From positions 1 through 21,118 of IMG/VR virus record IMGVR_UViG_3300021960_000635: a DNA stretch of 21,118 nucleotides. One strand, given 5' to 3'. The first letter of the stretch is position 1. Each line of letters opens with the position of its first letter. The translations under genes were made by a program, and so were the position numbers. A model generated the notes under the pieces. That model did not search any database. It was not told where the DNA came from and saw only the letters and a list, made by a program, of their open reading frames with translations. This document shows, one piece after another, positions 1 to 8,403 of this stretch. The stretch is from a virus.

Positions 1-3
1 ACA

Positions 4-1911
4 ATGAGTTGGCGAGCAATTTTAAAGCAAACTCTCCCTACTTCGGAGATTGCTTTAATTTCAATGCTTGGTTCGGATGCGACTACGAATATTTTAATTG
101 AGTTAATTAATAAAGAAGAAGACTCTGGAAAAAGAGGCACAGGAAAGAAAAAATTTAATCAATTGGTTAAAAAATTTGATGATGTCAGTCCCGAATCCTT
201 TTTAAATTCAATGGAAAAATCTACTCAAAACATGGTAAAAGACCAAATTGATACAATTTTTGAAAATTTTCAAAGAGTTAAGCGAGAAATTGCTAGTCGC
301 ATGTCCAGAAAAAGGCATAATTTTGAAACTTTAGATGAATATTTAGTGGATGATAAAGAAATTGTGACCTATTTATATAATAACCACAGACAGGCCTCTC
401 TTAAAAAATTAGTAAGGGGTGCGACTGCCGCTCAATTGACAAAAATGAAGAAACTTTTTGAAAAATATGCCAAAAAACCAGAAAATTATGACAAATTTGA
501 CGAAACCCTCAACTATAATTATGCTAAGTTAAAGGTAACTGTTATAGATTCTCCATTAGAGTCAATTTCTGGCTTTGAAAGTGAAAAGGGGCCAACTAAA
601 TTTGCAACGGTGTTTAAATTAGTGTTTAAATTAGATGAAAACAAAGAACCTACCTCACAATTTCAAGAAAAAATTGATAAAATACAAGAAAAACTGCAAA
701 AAAAGAACAAATCTTTCAGATTATCCGATGAAAATGCTAAAATTGAAACTTATATATCTAAAAATACTACTGAATTTAACCCAAAATATAAGAAAATTAA
801 AGATTTTAAGTTCAAAGAACCATCCATTAAAAGGCAATATAAAGTCGCAGAAGTGGATAATTCGGTAGTAGAAGGGTATTTTAAATTACTCAGAACTAAT
901 TATGGTGACAATAATAAGGAAATTACCAAGGAATTATTGTTTAGAATCAAAGGAGACTCTATAGCAGATAAAGAATTTGGTATAGTTATTCCCACAGGAA
1001 ACCAATATATTCCCAATGATTTTGTATATGGGGTTTTAGTTACTGCTAATACTGGCCTAAAAGCCTATGCAAGTGCCGAAAAAGCCACTTTAAGCGGTGC
1101 TAGAGGAGAAAGTTTGTATCAAGTTACAATTTCAGAAGGCGATAGAAGTGTCAAGGTATCAGATAAAGCAGAAGATACTCAAGAAACTGCTTTTATTCAA
1201 TATATTCCTTTAGAAGTTACAGATGTATTAGAAATCACAACTGACCCAAACAAAAGAAAAAAATTGCAAATTGACGGCAATAAAGTAAAACTAACTGAAC
1301 AATTAAAAGAATATATTATTATGGAAAAGCAATTCGCTGATGATGACGCTCTTATGGAACTAAATTCAGAATTTGACCCAGAAAAATATAATTGGCAAAT
1401 ATTTACAATTAATGAATCTGTCGGGATTCAAGAAGATGTTAAGGGCGTTTTAGGTGCTCTTATTGATTTGGCTAAAGAAGAAAATGAAACTATTGTTGAG
1501 TTAATGTATGGAGATAAGGTAAGTCCCAAATTAGATTCGGATAAAAATGAATATAATCTTTTATCCTTCTTGCGACTCCTTGAAAAGTATATTACGGGCA
1601 GGTCTGACGATTTGGCTGAAAAAATCTACACCCCCAACCAACAGGATAAAGAGCAAGGGGTCAATAGCGAAGCGATAGAGCCTTTCCTAAATGCTCTTGA
1701 TGAAGAAATTACGCTATTACAAGATTTGTTTAAAGAAGGAATTGAAAAAAAGTTTTTGGACATTATTAGCAATCCTTATAAATATCCGGCTCTCTACAAG
1801 ATTAAAGCAGACAAAACAGTTAGTGAAGATTTAAAGGAATCGTTGCCCAGTCAATTCTTTTCGTTGGATATTAAGGGAAATAGTGTATCTTTTATTGAGG
1901 TGGAAGAATGA
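4..1911 (+). CDS. Large helical protein with N-terminal Trp tag, unknown function
   Basis: The protein has 635 residues and I do not recognise its family. It opens with Met-Ser-Trp-Arg-Ala-Ile-Leu-Lys, the short tryptophan tag that recurs in several proteins of this cluster. The rest is charged and Lys/Glu-rich. Residues about 40-160 look helical, and about 175-420 look mixed, with several beta-like stretches around 290-400. There is no signal peptide, membrane segment or cysteine cluster. The ATG is only three bases into the window, so its ribosome binding site cannot be judged, but the tag at the very N terminus supports this start. The stop overlaps the next ATG (ATGA), so the two genes are probably co-translated. 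Its place in a packaging/head cluster suggests a virion or internal (ejected) protein; this is inference. Confidence 0.8.
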   Translation: MSWRAILKQTLPTSEIALISMLGSDATTNILIELINKEEDSGKRGTGKKKFNQLVKKFDDVSPESFLNSMEKSTQNMVKDQIDTIFENFQRVKREIASRMSRKRHNFETLDEYLVDDKEIVTYLYNNHRQASLKKLVRGATAAQLTKMKKLFEKYAKKPENYDKFDETLNYNYAKLKVTVIDSPLESISGFESEKGPTKFATVFKLVFKLDENKEPTSQFQEKIDKIQEKLQKKNKSFRLSDENAKIETYISKNTTEFNPKYKKIKDFKFKEPSIKRQYKVAEVDNSVVEGYFKLLRTNYGDNNKEITKELLFRIKGDSIADKEFGIVIPTGNQYIPNDFVYGVLVTANTGLKAYASAEKATLSGARGESLYQVTISEGDRSVKVSDKAEDTQETAFIQYIPLEVTDVLEITTDPNKRKKLQIDGNKVKLTEQLKEYIIMEKQFADDDALMELNSEFDPEKYNWQIFTINESVGIQEDVKGVLGALIDLAKEENETIVELMYGDKVSPKLDSDKNEYNLLSFLRLLEKYITGRSDDLAEKIYTPNQQDKEQGVNSEAIEPFLNALDEEITLLQDLFKEGIEKKFLDIISNPYKYPALYKIKADKTVSEDLKESLPSQFFSLDIKGNSVSFIEVEE

Positions 1912-4457
1912 GCCAGCAATTCCTTAATCTCTCTAAGTTGTTTGATTACGATAAAAACACGGGTTTTAAATTTACTGGCGGATTAGCAGATATTATTCCT
2001 CAAGAGTTGCAAAATCTAAAACCTTCGGAGTTTAGTAAAGACTTAGATTTAGATTTTTTAAATCAAAAGGCAACACTTAGAGCAATTAGAAAAATTGATG
2101 GTCTTTCTGAATTAGGAGACTTAACTACCGTAACGCTTGAAATTGTTAAAGAATTAAAAGAATATTTTAGTGGGGCTAAAGCAGATAAAATGGCCGCAGT
2201 TCTAATGCTAAAAAATGTCAACATTTTTTCTTATGAAAACCGGCCTTTAAAACTGGCCGACATAGGTAGAGGCTTTAATATTAGTAAGGTAAGAATTAAC
2301 AAGGGCTTTAATGTCAATACTGCGGCTAAGCATATCAAAACCTTTATTAAGATTTTTGAAAGAGATACGCCCGGATTTAAAGTAAGTAAAATCAAAATCA
2401 CACATTTGAATCAACTTCATGCTTTACTTAAAACTAACATTCCTAAAGGCAAAAAAAGTAAAGCCATAAAATTCACTACTCAAGACCGAGAAATCTTTTT
2501 TGATGCATCTTCAATTATTAAACCAGAAATGATTTCTAGAGCGCACGATTATTGGGAAAATATTAGTAAAGGTATTTCTTCTTTCGTTAACAAACTAGAG
2601 AAACTTGAAGACATGTTAGATGAAAAAGACCCTGACGCTAAAAAATATCTTGATTTTGTTAAAAAGGAAAAATATGATTTTTTAAGGTATGTTGTTGATT
2701 ATCCTTCAAAAAATATTAAAATGGCTAATATGGATAAAAGAGTAAATGATTTTATTTATAACTATTTGGAAGTATATAATATTGTTGAAGCAGTTACTGG
2801 GCCTATGGCAGATTATTCAGAATCAAAGGCAGAAGAAGAGTTTGATGTCTATTCTTCTGAGTATGCCAGAACTGCAACTGGCGACCAAATGGATGAAGAA
2901 ATTCAAAATAGAATAGACAATCAATCCAGCCTACCCGAAGGAGAACAAGGACAACGGCGTTCTGCAACTCTGGATTTATCTAATATTTCTGAAGAAATTG
3001 AATTAGACCCAGAAGAAATGACTCTTGGGCCTTTAGCAATTATTGCTTCTAAAAGGTCACTTAGAACCTTTACGACGGACATTGAGGTGGATTTCTTTAA
3101 AAGTTTAGCCGATATGAAAATGAATGATGTTATGCAGTTATTCGCCAAACAAGGAATCCCATTTACCGAAGAAGACATTAGAAACTTTACAGACTTTATG
3201 ATAAATTTAGATGAATATGAGGAAGAAGGCTCTGGATTCCTTCCAATTTTTATGGCCGATAGTCCAGAATTATTGGAACATTATTCTGAGTTTGCTTCAA
3301 ATGCAAAGGATTTGGGGACAAAACTTCAAACCTTTTTTGCTTTATTACAAAGAGCATTAGAAAAAAATAATACTGTATTGCCTCAAAATATTGATTTGCG
3401 GCTTTTCGGAACAGACCAAACAGGATTTTCCGATACTGCAAGGCTAGCCATACCTATACCTGAGCAAGCGGCTCAAAGAGCAGTTACACAATACAAAAGG
3501 CAAGTCACGCCCGAAAATAAACCCGCTTTGCAATTTAAAGAAAAAGAAGATGTTGATTTCATTAAGGATATTATTGAAGACATTGAAACCTATTTTTATG
3601 GGCCTAGTGAGTCGGAATACACTTTCGGAATAGACCTTGATTTTGCAGATATTGGGGCTATTAATATTTTAATGACCTACGGAAAAAGTGTAAAGTTTGA
3701 AGGAGTAAATAGATTATATTCTAAAATGGTTAGGCGAGGAACTAAATCTGTTGCAGTTAAAGACTTAGTTAGTCTAGCAAAAATTATGAAAAAAATTAAC
3801 ACGGGCTTTACAAATCTAAATGATGCTAAAAAACAGTTTGTTGAGTTTATTGAAGTAATGTCAGATATTTATGATGTTGAGGAAACCGATACATATTATA
3901 ACAAAATTGTTAGCGAAGCCGCTTCTATGTTAGGCGCATTAAAGGCTACAACAGGCGATGAAGAAAAAATGACATTAGAAGGCATAGATGTTGATGAAGC
4001 CTATGCTAAATTAAATGACGAAGATTTTGCTGATATGTCAGTATTAAAAACCTTTATTAGATTCTTTAACAAGCGTTCTGCGGAACTTTATTTTGGCGGC
4101 TATAAACAAGACGAATCGGGAGAAAGAGAGAAAAAATCCACGGCTCTTACGGCAATCAATACAATTGCTAGCCAAATTAAGAATTTAAAGAGAAGCCCCA
4201 TACAGAAAAAACTACTAGAGGCTCACGACAATATTCGGATTTTAAAGAGAGAGCCTGTGTATTATGGAAAGCACAATCTAGACGATTATGATTCAATTCA
4301 AAATATGATTAGTAAAATGTATAATAAATTCAATACTGATATTAGTGCTAGTGAATTAAATAGCATTGTAGAAGTAGTGGATTCTTTTGATAGCATTTCA
4401 AAAGCATTTGGTATTTCTAAGGAAGAAGTATATTATATTAAAGCAAACTTTAGGTGA
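1908..4457 (+). CDS. Very large helical protein, unknown function
   Basis: The protein has 849 residues and no family I recognise. It appears mostly alpha-helical and strongly charged, with acidic patches around residues 300-370 and in the middle third, and a basic C-terminal third. It lacks the Met-Ser-Trp tag; its N terminus is Met-Ser-Gln-Gln-Phe-Leu. The start overlaps the stop of the 635-residue gene by four bases (ATGA), and a GAGGTGGAAG stretch just upstream can act as ribosome binding site. Pairing with that gene suggests the two work together. Size and position are compatible with an internal virion or ejection protein, but a tape measure is less likely because it lies far upstream of the capsid gene. 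Function is undetermined. Confidence 0.8.
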   Translation: MSQQFLNLSKLFDYDKNTGFKFTGGLADIIPQELQNLKPSEFSKDLDLDFLNQKATLRAIRKIDGLSELGDLTTVTLEIVKELKEYFSGAKADKMAAVLMLKNVNIFSYENRPLKLADIGRGFNISKVRINKGFNVNTAAKHIKTFIKIFERDTPGFKVSKIKITHLNQLHALLKTNIPKGKKSKAIKFTTQDREIFFDASSIIKPEMISRAHDYWENISKGISSFVNKLEKLEDMLDEKDPDAKKYLDFVKKEKYDFLRYVVDYPSKNIKMANMDKRVNDFIYNYLEVYNIVEAVTGPMADYSESKAEEEFDVYSSEYARTATGDQMDEEIQNRIDNQSSLPEGEQGQRRSATLDLSNISEEIELDPEEMTLGPLAIIASKRSLRTFTTDIEVDFFKSLADMKMNDVMQLFAKQGIPFTEEDIRNFTDFMINLDEYEEEGSGFLPIFMADSPELLEHYSEFASNAKDLGTKLQTFFALLQRALEKNNTVLPQNIDLRLFGTDQTGFSDTARLAIPIPEQAAQRAVTQYKRQVTPENKPALQFKEKEDVDFIKDIIEDIETYFYGPSESEYTFGIDLDFADIGAINILMTYGKSVKFEGVNRLYSKMVRRGTKSVAVKDLVSLAKIMKKINTGFTNLNDAKKQFVEFIEVMSDIYDVEETDTYYNKIVSEAASMLGALKATTGDEEKMTLEGIDVDEAYAKLNDEDFADMSVLKTFIRFFNKRSAELYFGGYKQDESGEREKKSTALTAINTIASQIKNLKRSPIQKKLLEAHDNIRILKREPVYYGKHNLDDYDSIQNMISKMYNKFNTDISASELNSIVEVVDSFDSISKAFGISKEEVYYIKANFR

Positions 4458-4461
4458 TACT

Positions 4462-5226
4462 ATGAAGAAAATGGTTAAGATTTATGGCGGTAGCGATGGA
4501 TATTACTATTACCTTGATGGAAAGAGAAGAGGCGGATTTGCTTCAAGAGAAAAAGCCCAAGCCGATGCCAAAGAAATGAATAGGAAAAGAAAGGCAAGAG
4601 GTGAAAAGAAAGTCGCCACAAGCCAAATGCCTAAAGCAGAAGATAGATTTAAACAAATGGGAAAAACCCGATTATCTAAACCAAGCGGAAGACCATTTAT
4701 GGTTTCAGATAAGCGGGGAGAAATTAGAGAAGGATTTGCTAAAAGTGAATGGTTCACACTACTAAAGAAGAAAAAAGGAAAAGAAGAGCCTAAAAGAAAC
4801 TACGCCTATTCTACATATACTAAGCCTCAAATCCAAATAGACCGAGAAAAGAAAAGGGAAGAGAGAGAAAGAAAGGAAAAAGCGGCTAAGGATAAGGCTG
4901 AAAAGAATAGACAGAGAAGAGAACAATATGAAAAAACTACTGAATATAAAAATAACATGAAAATTAGAGAGTTTGCAGAAAAGGAAAGAGAGAAATACGG
5001 AGTTATATCTTGTATGGAATGCGGCAACAATTCAATACCTTCTCCAGTTGTCCCTAAAAAATGTCGGGTTTGCGGAAATAAACTTGAAGTTGAAGGAAGG
5101 GATTTTGTTCTATTCATAAAACCAAATGAATATAAAGCAGGCAAGCACAGTAATTATGATGATGGTCTTAGGTCAATTCAGTTAAACCCAACCGACCATC
5201 CAGATGTTATTGATTGGGAGCAATAA
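4462..5226 (+). CDS. Basic protein with C-terminal zinc ribbon
   Basis: The protein has 254 residues from the ATG at 4462, which follows AGGTGAT. An in-frame ATG at 4387 lies inside the preceding gene and is less likely. Residues 1-50 form a Tyr/Gly-rich patch followed by a basic helix. The middle (about 105-170) is a Lys/Arg/Glu-rich helix, probably a coiled coil. The C-terminal part has Cys184-x2-Cys187 and Cys201-x2-Cys204, a typical zinc ribbon. An internal stretch around Trp97 (Ser-Glu-Trp-Phe-Thr-Leu-Leu-Lys-Lys-Lys) resembles the tryptophan tag of the neighbouring proteins. The composition suggests nucleic-acid binding. The exact role is unknown; an internal head protein or a regulator are both possible. 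Confidence 0.75.
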   Translation: MKKMVKIYGGSDGYYYYLDGKRRGGFASREKAQADAKEMNRKRKARGEKKVATSQMPKAEDRFKQMGKTRLSKPSGRPFMVSDKRGEIREGFAKSEWFTLLKKKKGKEEPKRNYAYSTYTKPQIQIDREKKREERERKEKAAKDKAEKNRQRREQYEKTTEYKNNMKIREFAEKEREKYGVISCMECGNNSIPSPVVPKKCRVCGNKLEVEGRDFVLFIKPNEYKAGKHSNYDDGLRSIQLNPTDHPDVIDWEQ

Positions 5227-5228
5227 TT

Positions 5229-5468
5229 ATGTCATGGGAAGATATTCTAAAAAAGAAACCTTCAAGAAGCCAAAGGAAAAAAAGAGAATATACCTATAAA
5301 GTTCCTAAAGGAGTATATACAAAACCTAAATTAAGAGCAAAAATTCATAGAAGATTGTGGGCAAAAAATACTCATGGAACAGGCAAATATCAATGGTCTG
5401 CTCGTAAATCACAAGAACTTAATAGGCTATATCAAAAGGCAGGTGGTGGCTTTGTCAATAAAAAATGA
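5229..5468 (+). CDS. Small basic Trp-tagged protein
   Basis: The protein has 79 residues and begins Met-Ser-Trp-Glu-Asp-Ile-Leu-Lys-Lys-Lys-Pro. The ATG at 5229 is preferred over an earlier in-frame ATG at 5214 inside the previous gene. It has GGGAG upstream at suitable spacing, and its first eleven codons match those of the 6094 gene almost exactly. The body is very rich in Lys and Arg. It contains Gln-Trp-Ser-Ala-Arg-Lys followed by Tyr-x-Lys-Ala-Gly-Gly-Gly, which I remember as a conserved short module in many phage and algal-virus proteins (DUF5872-like, from memory). A DNA-binding or DNA-condensing internal protein is plausible, but that is inference from composition. Confidence 0.75.
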   Translation: MSWEDILKKKPSRSQRKKREYTYKVPKGVYTKPKLRAKIHRRLWAKNTHGTGKYQWSARKSQELNRLYQKAGGGFVNKK

Positions 5469-5715
5469 TTGGTGGAACACCATTAAAGGTTTAACCGATA
5501 AGCAAAAAGATATGGTAGAATGGGATAATGAAAAATGGACAAACCTTACTACCGAAGGCGGGAGATATGCACCTCAAGCCGTAAAAGATTCTCTTACGCC
5601 AGAACAAAGAAGATACGAGAGCAAAAAGAAAAGAGAAGGGACTAGAAAAGGAAAACAAAATGTTCCTAGAGGAAAGACCGCTAAAAAAGTATATAGAAGG
5701 ATTGAGGGAAGATGA
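5452..5715 (+). CDS. Small basic protein, DUF5872-like, probable TTG start
   Basis: The reading frame is open from 5374, but the first part lies inside the preceding gene. The likely start is TTG at 5452, a few bases after AGGTGG; GTG at 5443 or 5446 is the alternative. This gives about 87 residues and a 17-base overlap with the upstream gene. The product starts Ser-Ile-Lys-Asn-Asp-Trp-Trp-Asn-Thr-Ile-Lys, a divergent form of the tryptophan tag. It continues with Trp-Asp-Asn-Glu-Lys-Trp, a Leu-Thr-Pro-Glu-Gln-Arg turn and a Lys-Arg-Glu-Gly-Thr-x-Lys-Gly-Lys-Gln stretch. From memory, these match the uncharacterised DUF5872-type domain of phages and large algal viruses. Its biochemical role is unknown. 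Confidence 0.65.
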   Translation: MSIKNDWWNTIKGLTDKQKDMVEWDNEKWTNLTTEGGRYAPQAVKDSLTPEQRRYESKKKREGTRKGKQNVPRGKTAKKVYRRIEGR

Positions 5716-6089
5716 GTTGGAAAGAGGTTTTAAAGGCAAATTGTAGTGGAGAGAAAAGCGGTTGCGCTGGTTGTTCTTCTTGTCAAAAGCAGGATTTTGA
5801 AAAGAAACTCGTTGGAAATCAAAAGAGAATTGATGCTAATAATGATGGTAAGATTACAGGAGAAGATTTTAAAATCTTAAACGAGTCAGACGAAGAGAAA
5901 AAGGCTGTTAAAAGCGACTCTCAAATTGAAAAAGAAATTATCGCTATGTTCAAGAAAGAAGGAGGTGCATTGGGTATGAAGAATTTAAAATCAATTGCGC
6001 CGCCAAAGGAACTCAATAGAATGTTAGATGCCATGATGCGTAAAAAGATAATTTATAAGCATAAGCATGGCGATTTGATTATGAGGTAA
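5712..6089 (+). CDS. Trp-tagged protein with Cys cluster, EF-hand and winged-helix-like C terminus
   Basis: The protein has 125 residues and starts Met-Ser-Trp-Lys-Glu-Val-Leu-Lys, overlapping the previous stop by four bases (ATGA) after a GAGGGAAG ribosome binding site. Three parts follow. Cys11, Cys18, Cys21 and Cys24 form a compact cluster that could bind zinc or an iron-sulphur centre. Residues 41-52 form a complete EF-hand/dockerin-type calcium loop: Asp41, Asn43, Asp45, Gly46, Lys47, Ile48, Thr49, Glu51, Asp52. Residues about 78-125 look like a small winged helix. Metal binding is inferred from residue spacing. A calcium-sensing structural or internal virion protein is possible, but no precise family was recognised. 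Confidence 0.8.
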   Translation: MSWKEVLKANCSGEKSGCAGCSSCQKQDFEKKLVGNQKRIDANNDGKITGEDFKILNESDEEKKAVKSDSQIEKEIIAMFKKEGGALGMKNLKSIAPPKELNRMLDAMMRKKIIYKHKHGDLIMR

Positions 6090-6093
6090 TATT

Positions 6094-6447
6094 ATGACAT
6101 GGGAAGATATTCTCAAAAAGAAGCCTAAGAGCGCAAGGTCAAGGGCAGTAGAAAGGGCTAAGAAAAAGGGACTTAAAGGATTAAATAAACCGAAGAGATT
6201 AAAAAACCATAAAACCGCATCTCATCATGTTATGGCTTCCGAAGGTGGAGAATACAAATATATGCCTTTTGGACAAAAGGGAGTTAAGACAAATCAAACT
6301 GCCGGACAAAGACAGGCATTCTATAATCGCCACGAAAAGAACATCAAGCGTGGTAAAATGTCGGCGGCTTATTGGGCTAATAAGGTCAAATGGAGTCCAA
6401 GAAAGACCAAAGAGAAAAAGAATAAGAACTGGCGTAAAGGGTCGTGA
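6094..6447 (+). CDS. Small basic Trp-tagged protein with conserved C-terminal module
   Basis: The protein has 117 residues and begins Met-Thr-Trp-Glu-Asp-Ile-Leu-Lys-Lys-Lys-Pro. GAGGTAAT upstream acts as ribosome binding site. Its first eleven codons differ at only three bases from those of the 5229 gene, but the sequences diverge completely afterwards. It is extremely Lys/Arg-rich. The stretch Arg-His-Glu-Lys-Asn-Ile-Lys-Arg-Gly-Lys-Met followed by Ala-Tyr-Trp-Ala-Asn-Lys resembles a short module I remember from many phage proteins of unknown role. An internal, DNA-associated virion protein is a reasonable guess. The ORF at 6227-6451 in another frame is a shadow. Confidence 0.75.
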   Translation: MTWEDILKKKPKSARSRAVERAKKKGLKGLNKPKRLKNHKTASHHVMASEGGEYKYMPFGQKGVKTNQTAGQRQAFYNRHEKNIKRGKMSAAYWANKVKWSPRKTKEKKNKNWRKGS

Positions 6448-6451
6448 TTAA

Positions 6452-6970
6452 GTGCCGGAGAAGATTTCTGCTAATGAAATTACTTTCCGAGAAATGTCGG
6501 AAGAACAGGCGGTGGAAACTTTTGAAAAGGACGGTTACTTTGATTATCAAAAAAGAAAAATGAGGTATGGAAAAAACCTCTCTCCTGATTCTTTGTGGGC
6601 TAAAGCACCCGCTACTATGTTTGTAGCACATTACAACAATAAGCCTGTTGCAGTTATTGGTTTCGCCAAATACAAAAGATTTCTTTTAGATGCAGGAGTC
6701 CATGTAAGAGAAGAGTTTAGAGGAAGAGGATTAGGTTCAATTCTCCTTGATAAAATTATTTCGGAAAAGGGAAATAAGACTCTTCTTGTTAATATCGCTA
6801 ATCCTCAAATCTCAGGCTCATTTAGAAGAAAAGGATTCAAAGATATGGAAATGGATAAACTGCCCCAAGAATTACGAGATGAATTGGAAGGGACAAATTA
6901 TCCAGACCAAGTGCAAAAATGGATGCAGTATTTTAATCCTGAATGGATGGGGGTTCTAAAATGGAATTAG
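6452..6970 (+). CDS. GNAT-family N-acetyltransferase
   Basis: The protein has 172 residues. The start is GTG at 6452, five bases after the previous stop, with AAAGGG upstream; the next in-frame ATG would remove conserved N-terminal sequence. GNAT features are visible: a beta strand (Pro-Val-Ala-Val-Ile-Gly-Phe), then Val-His-Val followed by the acetyl-CoA pyrophosphate-binding loop Arg90-Gly-Arg-Gly-Leu-Gly95 and its helix, then Leu-Leu-Val-Asn-Ile and Ser-Phe-Arg-Arg-Lys-Gly-Phe (motif B). Such enzymes transfer acetyl from acetyl-CoA to an amine. The substrate is unknown; the Lys-rich small proteins just upstream are candidates only by proximity. It ends in TAG and overlaps the terminase start by ten bases. 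Confidence 0.85.
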   Translation: MPEKISANEITFREMSEEQAVETFEKDGYFDYQKRKMRYGKNLSPDSLWAKAPATMFVAHYNNKPVAVIGFAKYKRFLLDAGVHVREEFRGRGLGSILLDKIISEKGNKTLLVNIANPQISGSFRRKGFKDMEMDKLPQELRDELEGTNYPDQVQKWMQYFNPEWMGVLKWN

Positions 6971-8391
6971 ATACCTTTAATTTTGAACATCAAATGGATA
7001 TGGAGTTATCTAAAAACTCCTTCCCATATTTTTTTCAAAATGTTTTAGGTTTTGACTTTCCTTCCTATATTCAAGAATGGCACGAATTAATGAACGATAC
7101 ACAAAGAACCGTTATTATTTGTTCAAGAGACCACGGAAAATCTGTATTTATGCATTCGTGGGTTGTATGGAAATTAATTTTCTCCGAACCCCCATATCAA
7201 ATGCTTTACATTTCATCTAACCAAAAGCAGACTCTTGTTCACATGAGAGATATTGATAAAATGTTCACCCATCCAATGCTTAAAAAATTCAAACCGGCAA
7301 GAGGTTGGGCTATTGGAAACATCACATTAACTAATGGAAATCAAATCCTTGAGCGTTCTGTTGGTTCACAGATTCGTGGTTTGCATCCTCAAGAAATTAT
7401 TATTGACGACCCTTTGAAAGAGTTTAGTATTGCTGGTATTCAAAAAGTCACGGATTGGTTTTATGGTGACATGATTCCGACTCTTCACCATACTGCTTCA
7501 TTAAGAGTTATTGGGACTCCCTTTTCATATACTGATATTTACCAACAGTTATCCGAAAACGAGGCATATACTGTTAGAACCTATCCTTGCCTTAATTCTC
7601 TAAATGAACCTCTTTGGCCTGACCGTTGGGATTACGATGCATTAATGGCTCGTAAGGCTGAAGTCGGCTCTTTGATGTTCACAAGAGAATATATGTGTGT
7701 GCCGATTTCAACAGGGACTTCTCTCTTTAATCCAGAATATTTAGAAAAAGCAAAAAATAAAAACTATATTCTTAGGCCTCAGAGAAGAGAGGGGTATAAA
7801 TATTATGTTGGTGTAGACCCTGCAATTTCAACAGATGGTGACTACAATGTTATTACTGTTTTAGAAGTTGATGAAAACGATAACAAATCCATCGTATATA
7901 TTGATAGAGCAAAAAATGTGGAATTTAGAGAAAATATTCAAAAAGTTAAATTGATTGGAAAAATTTTCCATCCTGAAGCCGTCCTCTTTGAAACAAATAC
8001 ATTTGCAAAATCATTTACTCAAGAATTGAGAAATGTTTCTGATTTGAATGTTCATGATTTTAATACCACCCGAAAGAAGAAAGAAGAGATTATTCTTAGC
8101 CTTCAAATGAATTTTGAGAATGAGAAAATTAACTTGCCCTACGGCAACGAAGAGAGCAGAAGGGTTTCTGCTTCTTTGATTGAAGAGTTGTCTATGTTCG
8201 CAATCACCGAAAGAGGAAAGTTTGAGGGAATCGGCGCACATGACGACATGGTTATGAGCCTCGCCTTAGCGAATGCGGCCACCCATACGCTAAGTGAAAC
8301 CTTCATATTGCTTGACGATATGGGTTTATTTGAGCCTGTCTCAACGCCCAAATACGGGCGTTCTAATGGCTTCATAGGTCTAAATTTTTGA
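6961..8391 (+). CDS. terL: Terminase large subunit (packaging ATPase/nuclease)
   Basis: The protein has 476 residues from the ATG at 6961, which follows a G-rich ribosome binding site; an in-frame ATG at 6943 has none. The ATPase domain has a Walker A loop Ser-Arg-Asp-His-Gly59-Lys60-Ser61, Walker B Ile-Ile-Ile-Asp149-Asp150, and coupling motif Ile-Gly-Thr-Pro-Phe. The RNase H-like nuclease domain has Gly-Val-Asp286-Pro, Phe-Glu344-Thr-Asn and His-Asp428-Asp429. It uses ATP to pump viral DNA into the prohead through the portal and cuts the concatemer. The Walker A lacks the first glycine of the classical P-loop, as is common in terminases. No intein interrupts it. No small terminase subunit was recognised in the window. 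Confidence 0.95.
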   Translation: MELDTFNFEHQMDMELSKNSFPYFFQNVLGFDFPSYIQEWHELMNDTQRTVIICSRDHGKSVFMHSWVVWKLIFSEPPYQMLYISSNQKQTLVHMRDIDKMFTHPMLKKFKPARGWAIGNITLTNGNQILERSVGSQIRGLHPQEIIIDDPLKEFSIAGIQKVTDWFYGDMIPTLHHTASLRVIGTPFSYTDIYQQLSENEAYTVRTYPCLNSLNEPLWPDRWDYDALMARKAEVGSLMFTREYMCVPISTGTSLFNPEYLEKAKNKNYILRPQRREGYKYYVGVDPAISTDGDYNVITVLEVDENDNKSIVYIDRAKNVEFRENIQKVKLIGKIFHPEAVLFETNTFAKSFTQELRNVSDLNVHDFNTTRKKKEEIILSLQMNFENEKINLPYGNEESRRVSASLIEELSMFAITERGKFEGIGAHDDMVMSLALANAATHTLSETFILLDDMGLFEPVSTPKYGRSNGFIGLNF

Positions 8392-8403
8392 GGGGGATAT
8401 AAC

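Noticed and set aside
4387-4461. Upstream ATG extension of the zinc-ribbon protein
   Set aside because: Would overlap the preceding gene by 71 bases; the ATG at 4462 follows AGGTGAT.
6961-8391. Intein in the terminase, suggested by the nearby LAGLIDADG domain
   Set aside because: All terminase motifs are at normal spacing and no splice-junction residues are seen; the LAGLIDADG domain is in a separate gene.
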